From Candidatus Accumulibacter vicinus (GTDB lineage Bacteria; Pseudomonadota; Gammaproteobacteria; Burkholderiales; Rhodocyclaceae): a stretch of 33,926 nucleotides of DNA. This document shows positions 31,582 to 33,926 of this stretch, piece after piece. The notes beneath the pieces are model-generated. The model saw only the letters and a program-made list of their open reading frames with translations, did no database searches and was not told the DNA's origin. The stretch spans positions 1 to 33,926 of the forward strand of contig DIME01000185.1 of assembly GCA_002425405.1 (NCBI GenBank), in the 5' to 3' direction. A program made the position numbers and the translations under genes. Position 1 is the stretch's first letter. Each line of letters starts with the position of its first letter.

Positions 31582-31780
31582 TCATGCTACCTGTTTTTCC
31601 TGATCCTGCCTGCTGAGCCACTCTTCCATGAACTGAACAGGCGACACATAGCCCAGACTCGCATGCTGGTTTCCGATTGTAGAAAACCTCGATGTACTCA
31701 AAGCTGGTGGCCTTCAGGGCGGCATGGCTGGCATGACGTACGCCATGCACCCGCTCATTCTTGAAGCTGTTGAACCAGCT
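31582..31780 (-). pseudogene. IS3-family transposase orfB, C-terminal remnant with frameshift
   Basis: Minus-strand translation gives WFNSFKNERVHG...FEYIEVFYNRK, the end of an IS3 OrfB (integrase core). The reading frame then shifts: one extra base near 31668 moves HASLGYVSPVQFMEEW to another frame, which ends normally at the TGA at 31582-31584. The catalytic DDE part upstream is deleted. Confidence 0.8.
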
Positions 31781-31992
31781 CGCAGCCGCGACAGTTCCAT
31801 CTCTTCTGGCGTCACCGTCCGGCTGCCCGCTTCGTTTGGGTTGCCCCTCGCCGCTGCCTTCACCCAGTTGCGCAAGGTCTGCTCGACCAGCCCCAATTCC
31901 TTGGCAACCACACCAGCGGTCTCGCCTGCCTTCACCCGCTTTACCGCCCGGTCCCTGAACTCCGGCGTGAATACCGGTTTCGGTATCTTCAT
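31774..31992 (-). pseudogene. IS3-family transposase orfA, truncated
   Basis: Minus-strand translation starts MKIPKPVFTPEFRDRAVKRV and shows the helix-turn-helix of IS3 OrfA (AGVVAKELGLVEQTLRNWVKAA), then breaks off after EEMELSRLRA, where the leucine-zipper/OrfB region should follow. The sequence continues out of frame into the orfB remnant, so an internal deletion of about 0.7-0.8 kb is inferred. Confidence 0.8.
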
Positions 31993-32084
31993 TTCTTCGC
32001 TTCCAAAGTGACTAAATTTTACGTCACCCTGGGAAGACGAAATTTCGGGGGAAGCTCACTTTTCGAGCAGATGGGGGGGCGCCC

Positions 32085-32378
32085 ATGAAAACCGAAGATC
32101 TGATCACCGCCGTCAAGGAAGCTTTCGGCCAACACCCTGAGGATGTTCTTGGTCCCGCCAAGATGGCTGCGGAGGGCCTCAGCTGGCTGAATGAGATTCT
32201 GGTCAGTATCCGGCGCGAAGCCGAAGGCGAGAACTGCGCGCCACGCATCGTCAAGCTTGCTGCTGCTGGGGCTTACCTCGCCGTCGACCTGGAGAACTAT
32301 TGCGGCAGCGAGCACGAAAGCATGTTGCAGAGGTTGCAGGAAGTTGGGGGCTCTTCCGTCAGATCGAAGGGCGCTTGA
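32085..32378 (+). CDS. Small protein of unknown function
   Basis: A 97-aa soluble, helical, acidic protein starting MKTEDLITAVKEAFGQHPED, with SWLNEILVSIRREAEGENCAP and YLAVDLENYCGSEHESMLQRL. It starts only 27 nt after the end of the IS remnant, with a G-rich stretch upstream that is not a clear ribosome site. I do not recognise the family. The composition and two conserved-looking Cys argue mildly for a real gene. Confidence 0.5.
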   Translation: MKTEDLITAVKEAFGQHPEDVLGPAKMAAEGLSWLNEILVSIRREAEGENCAPRIVKLAAAGAYLAVDLENYCGSEHESMLQRLQEVGGSSVRSKGA

Positions 32379-32526
32379 GCTTGATTGAGGCCAGACCAGA
32401 GCCGGCCGTGCACCGGGTTTTTCTTTGGCGACGTTGAACCGGATTGCCCGGATTTGGCCACATGGTGGCTACATGAATGCCGGACAACAAAAAGGCCACC
32501 TTTGAAACTGGTCTAACTGATTGATT

Positions 32527-32573
32527 TGGTGGTGATGGGTGGAATTGAACCACCGACCTATGGGTTATGAATC
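32527..32573 (-). other. 3' fragment of tRNA-Met(CAU), presumed integration (att) site
   Basis: On the minus strand the sequence reads from an anticodon loop TTCATAA through the 3' anticodon strand, a perfect T-arm (GGTGG-TTCAATT-CCACC, 32538-32554), the acceptor strand CATCACC and ACCA. The 5' half (acceptor, D-arm, 5' anticodon strand) is absent: upstream bases do not pair with CCCAT. This is the usual footprint of an integrase that recombines in a tRNA anticodon loop. A small AAAGG-TGG-CCTTT hairpin follows the CCA (about 32490-32502). The 362-nt stretch 32379-32740 holds nothing else except repeats listed below. Confidence 0.82.
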
Positions 32574-32655
32574 ACAAAGTCCAGTGTTTCACGTGGGTTA
32601 CTAAACCTTAACGAACATTGACAAAACAAGACGTTACTGACATACTTGCCTTAAC

Positions 32656-32713
32656 GGGGTTACACCAAATTGCATGGTTTTGGACCGCAAATGTAACCCC
32701 GGTGTAACCCCGG
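32656..32713. repeat. TGTAACCCCGG repeats before the integrase gene
   Basis: Two tandem copies of TGTAACCCCGG (32692-32702, 32703-32713), an inverted partial copy GGGGTTACA (32656-32664) and a further copy inside the integrase gene (32857-32867). Placement beside att and the int start suggests integrase arm-type or regulatory sites. Confidence 0.5.
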
Positions 32714-32740
32714 TACAGAACGAACGCATAAGTTGATGTC

Positions 32741-33926
32741 ATGGACGATTCGACAAGATTCCAATTCAACAAGGAGCGAATCCTTGCGCTGCCTACACCG
32801 GCGACCGGCACGCGCGCAACGTATTACGACACCAAGACAACGGGCCTGCAGTTACGTGTAACCCCGGCGGGCGTGAAAACCTTTTCCATGTACCGGCGCA
32901 CCAAGGGCGGCGGGCCGGAGCGCGTGACCCTGGGGCGTTTCCCTGCCATGACCGTAGAGCAAGCGCGCAAGGCTGCCTCTACGGTGAATGCCGAAATCGA
33001 GAACGGCGCGAACCCTGCTGAGGTGAAACGCGCACTCAAGGCAGAACCGACCTTTGCCGAAATGTTCAAGGAATATGGCGAGCGGCACGGCATCAAAAAA
33101 CGATCTTGGACCACCGACCAAAGCCTGTACGCCAATCATCTGCAGAGTCTCTCCCCGCGAAAGCTGACCACCATTTCACGCGCCATGATTTCGCGCATCC
33201 TGTCCGACCTTGAACGGGAGGGAAAAGCCGGTGCAACCATCAACAACGTGCGGGCGCTGGTTTCGAGCATCTATGGCCGCGCGATCGAATGGGGCTATGC
33301 CACAGCGAACCCGGTAACGGGAATCAGGATGCGCACCAAGGTCAAGCGCGACCGCTTCCTACAAGCCGACGAACTGCCTCGCTTCTTTCAATCGGTGGCG
33401 GAAGAGCCGAACGAAACACTACGGGATTACATCCTCTTGGCACTGCTGACCGGCGCGCGGCGGGCCAACCTGCTGGCGATGCGCTGGGCAGAAATCAACC
33501 TGGCCGATTCCGTCTGGCGCATTCCAGACACCAAGAACGGCACCCCGCAGAACGTGACCCTATCGCCTGAAGCGGTGACCATCCTGCAGGCACGAAAGGA
33601 AGCTGCCAAGCCCGACGCTGTGTTCGTCTTTCCTGGCACCGGCGCAAGCGGGCATATCGAGGAACCGAAGAAGGCGGTCATTCGCATCATGGAGCGGGCT
33701 GGTATCCCCTACGGGCGCAACGACCCGGACGGCGTGACGCTGCACGACCTGCGGCGCACCCTCGGAAGCTGGCAAGCCAAGACCGGCGCATCGCTCGCCA
33801 TCATCGGCAAGAGCCTGAACCACAAGAGCCAACAGGCGACGGCGATCTACGCGCGACTCGACCTTGACCCGGTGCGAGCGTCCGTCAACACGGCAACCGC
33901 GGCGATGCTGGAGGCTGGCGGCCTGA
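32741..33926 (+). CDS. Tyrosine recombinase / island integrase (3' end beyond window)
   Basis: At least 395 residues, open to the last base. An N-terminal DUF4102-type arm-binding domain (about 1-90: ATYYDTKTTGLQLRVTPAG, KTFSMYRR, LGRFPAMTVEQARK) is followed by a SAM-like core-binding domain (about 100-190) and the catalytic domain with R240 (TGARRANLL), H335 and R338 (HDLRRT), H361 (LNHKS) and nucleophile Y370 (AIYARL), all intact. The ATG at 32741 is 168 nt from the tRNA fragment. It belongs to P4-type integrases that use tRNA genes, and its direction suggests that the island extends to the right. Only the last few codons should be missing. Confidence 0.94.
   Translation, partial: MDDSTRFQFNKERILALPTPATGTRATYYDTKTTGLQLRVTPAGVKTFSMYRRTKGGGPERVTLGRFPAMTVEQARKAASTVNAEIENGANPAEVKRALKAEPTFAEMFKEYGERHGIKKRSWTTDQSLYANHLQSLSPRKLTTISRAMISRILSDLEREGKAGATINNVRALVSSIYGRAIEWGYATANPVTGIRMRTKVKRDRFLQADELPRFFQSVAEEPNETLRDYILLALLTGARRANLLAMRWAEINLADSVWRIPDTKNGTPQNVTLSPEAVTILQARKEAAKPDAVFVFPGTGASGHIEEPKKAVIRIMERAGIPYGRNDPDGVTLHDLRRTLGSWQAKTGASLAIIGKSLNHKSQQATAIYARLDLDPVRASVNTATAAMLEAGGL

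Larger units (their letters stand above)
31543..32058 (-). mobile_element. Internally deleted IS3-family element
   Basis: The ends form imperfect inverted repeats: reading inward, TGAGGTTCCCTCGG...TTTCGTCTTC from 31543 and TGAGCTTCCCCCG...TTTCGTCTTC from 32058 on the other strand. Both begin with TGA, as IS3-family ends do. Between them lie an orfA remnant and the last part of orfB, about 516 bp against the usual 1.2-1.3 kb. No target duplication is apparent at the flanks (aga against ctt). It cannot make a transposase but could be moved in trans. Confidence 0.8.

Noticed and set aside
32527..32573. Functional tRNA gene
   Set aside because: The 5' half is missing and the upstream bases cannot form the anticodon, D or acceptor stems.
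1..33926. CRISPR arrays, rRNA genes, riboswitches
   Set aside because: No regularly spaced repeats, rRNA sequence or riboswitch core was seen on either strand.

Overview
The window reads as chromosomal DNA from a betaproteobacterium, most likely of the Rhodocyclales (Accumulibacter/Azoarcus/Dechloromonas type). This rests on gene content and order, not on a search: a coxB-coxA-small protein-ctaG-DUF2970-coxC-DUF2909-SURF1-SCO order, sigma-32 under CIRCE control, CNP1-family, DUF2244, DUF502 and FmdB proteins, and GC-rich codon use. Coding density is high, most neighbouring genes overlap by 4 nt, and the last 2.4 kb is an accessory region.

Layout. 126-1273 (minus): a TlpA-like thioredoxin and a nucleotidyltransferase-like protein. 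1386-2804 (plus): mpl, murein-peptide recycling, overlapping tail-to-tail with ctaB. 2749-4596 (minus): DUF2244, an orphan COX2-like membrane hairpin and heme O synthase ctaB. 4597-5076 is a divergent control region with two perfect FNR-type boxes. 5077-11398: the A-type cytochrome c oxidase operon (coxB with fused cytochrome c, coxA, a 39-aa assembly protein, ctaG, DUF2970, coxC), a DUF2909 protein on the other strand, then SURF1 and a SCO-like protein. 11457-12385: rpoH with a perfect CIRCE operator. 12551-14712: a bufferin operon (Cys-rich precursor, DUF692/MNIO enzyme, DUF2063 partner, CWC protein) behind an ECF-like promoter. 14681-18736 (minus): fmdB, DUF502, aspS, secreted barnase-like RNase, barstar-like inhibitor, nudB. 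19006-21777: an antitoxin-like orphan, rppH, CNP1-family protein, coq7, osmC. 21778-22445 holds a candidate small RNA and the rplM promoter. 22446-25005: rplM, rpsI, argC, erpA. 25077-30787: heme A synthase ctaA diverging from a second heme-copper enzyme (49-aa subunit, CuA subunit II, B-family subunit I, second heme O synthase, SCO/SenC). 30840-31457: hemolysin III-family protein. 31543-32058: internally deleted IS3-family remnant. 32085-32378: unknown small protein. 32527-end: tRNA-Met 3' fragment (att site) and a tyrosine integrase starting an island that runs off the right edge.

Main point. The second heme-copper enzyme keeps all six metal-binding histidines of the B (ba3) family (H67, H229, H278, H279, H383, H385) but has Gln at 233 where O2 reductases carry the cross-linked tyrosine. 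The A-type CoxA in the same window keeps it (H259/Y263). With its CuA subunit, SCO/SenC gene and upstream FNR-like box, the cluster is a good candidate for a CuA-type NO reductase (NorSY/sNOR-like) or a divergent oxidase. The window also brings together much copper and heme logistics: two ctaB, one ctaA, CtaG, SURF1, two SCO-type proteins and a bufferin system that may buffer copper.
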